The position numbers and the translations under genes were made by a program. Of a stretch of 33,946 bases of DNA, positions 33,563-33,946 are shown one piece after another; the first letter of the stretch is position 1, and every line of letters starts with the position of its first letter. The notes beneath the pieces were generated by a model, which saw only the letters and a list, made by a program, of their open reading frames with translations, had not been told where the DNA came from and searched no databases. The DNA is from a virus: IMG/VR virus record IMGVR_UViG_3300020200_000091, positions 1 through 33,946 of that record; one strand, written 5' to 3'.

Positions 33563-33946
33563 GCGACATTTACAATCGTCTATCTGAACCATTTCCACAG
33601 GAGATGGAAAAGATAATCAACAAGGGTGGGGTCAATTTGACCTATATCCCTGTCAGCGAAGTCATCAACCGCCTAAACAAGGTACTTGGTGTTGACAAGT
33701 GGTCGATGACCATTCAGAGTTGTCACCGTGACCCAAATGACCCTGAATTTGTGGTCGCGCATGTTCGCATTGAGTATTTCGTTACAGAATTCAGCACGAT
33801 TACCCGTGATGGAATCGGTGGACAGAAAATCAAGCGCACCAAGTCGGGTGCGATTCTTGATTTGGGCGACGAGTTTAAAGGCGCTATTTCCGATGCCGTA
33901 AAGAAGGCCGCACAGACATTTGGTGTTGGTCTTTACCTTGCCCGCA
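33559..33946 (+). CDS. Rad52/22-like single-strand annealing protein, N-terminal part
   Basis: The first 129 residues of a gene cut by the window edge. GVNLTYIPVSEVINRLNKVLG, WSMTIQSC and especially DEFKGAISDAVKKAAQTFGVGLYLAR match the Rad52/22-type annealing proteins of phages and plasmids, which promote annealing of complementary single strands during phage recombination. The start overlaps the previous gene by four bases. The C-terminus is not visible. Confidence 0.8.
   Translation, partial: MSDIYNRLSEPFPQEMEKIINKGGVNLTYIPVSEVINRLNKVLGVDKWSMTIQSCHRDPNDPEFVVAHVRIEYFVTEFSTITRDGIGGQKIKRTKSGAILDLGDEFKGAISDAVKKAAQTFGVGLYLAR

Overview
This window is the head-morphogenesis region of an uncultured tailed double-stranded DNA phage (Caudoviricetes, HK97-type head). 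The basis is a run of HK97-type landmarks: terminase large subunit (31717-33027, + strand), portal (29468-31492), S78-type prohead protease (N-terminus of 25511-29371) and HK97-fold major capsid protein (1078-2397). Genes abut or overlap by 1-8 bases, and nearly everything left of 31.7 kb lies on the minus strand. I see no tRNA, integrase, CRISPR array or insertion sequence. The host is not directly visible. The style of the fused modules (DUF6582-like segment, short Cys modules, packaged ADP-ribosyltransferases) recalls phages of Actinomycetota, but that is inference.

Layout in minus-strand transcription order (right to left): small two-helix membrane protein; portal; prohead protease fused to about 1,100 extra residues; acidic DUF6582/PepSY-like protein with its own promoter-like -10 box and strong ribosome site; a 2690-aa polyprotein; two small genes; a 683-aa pseudokinase-like protein; a 2403-aa polyprotein; a small gene; an 881-aa polyprotein; major capsid protein; a strong hairpin; four small genes, the last running off the window. 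To the right on the plus strand are terminase, a small gene, and a partial Rad52-like annealing protein. The usual portal-protease-scaffold-capsid block is therefore split by about 21.6 kb of giant genes.

The main discovery candidate is a protease-processed polyprotein system. Four giant proteins (881, 2403, 2690 and 1286 aa) share the motif L-x-S-G-R, 19 exact copies by my count plus variants (LxSGGR, SASGR, VASGR, QASGR). The copies fall between domains. The capsid protein carries a related LQNGR at residues 114-118, where an HK97-type delta domain should be cut off. The simplest reading is that the prohead protease encoded here cuts both the capsid protein and the giant proteins after GR. 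That would release many small helical modules and several enzymes inside the prohead: a zeta-toxin-like kinase, an R-S-E ADP-ribosyltransferase, a DEDDh exonuclease, an HExxH metallopeptidase-like domain and a HipA/PI-kinase-like domain. Some cargo could be ejected into the host with the DNA, as is established for T4 Alt. Three of the polyproteins also share a K-S-x-L-G-R / EF-hand-like module (LD-x-RKRRD-x-N-x-DG...FDGTW-x-EMPDPT) ahead of most cleavage motifs, which could be a packaging or tethering element.
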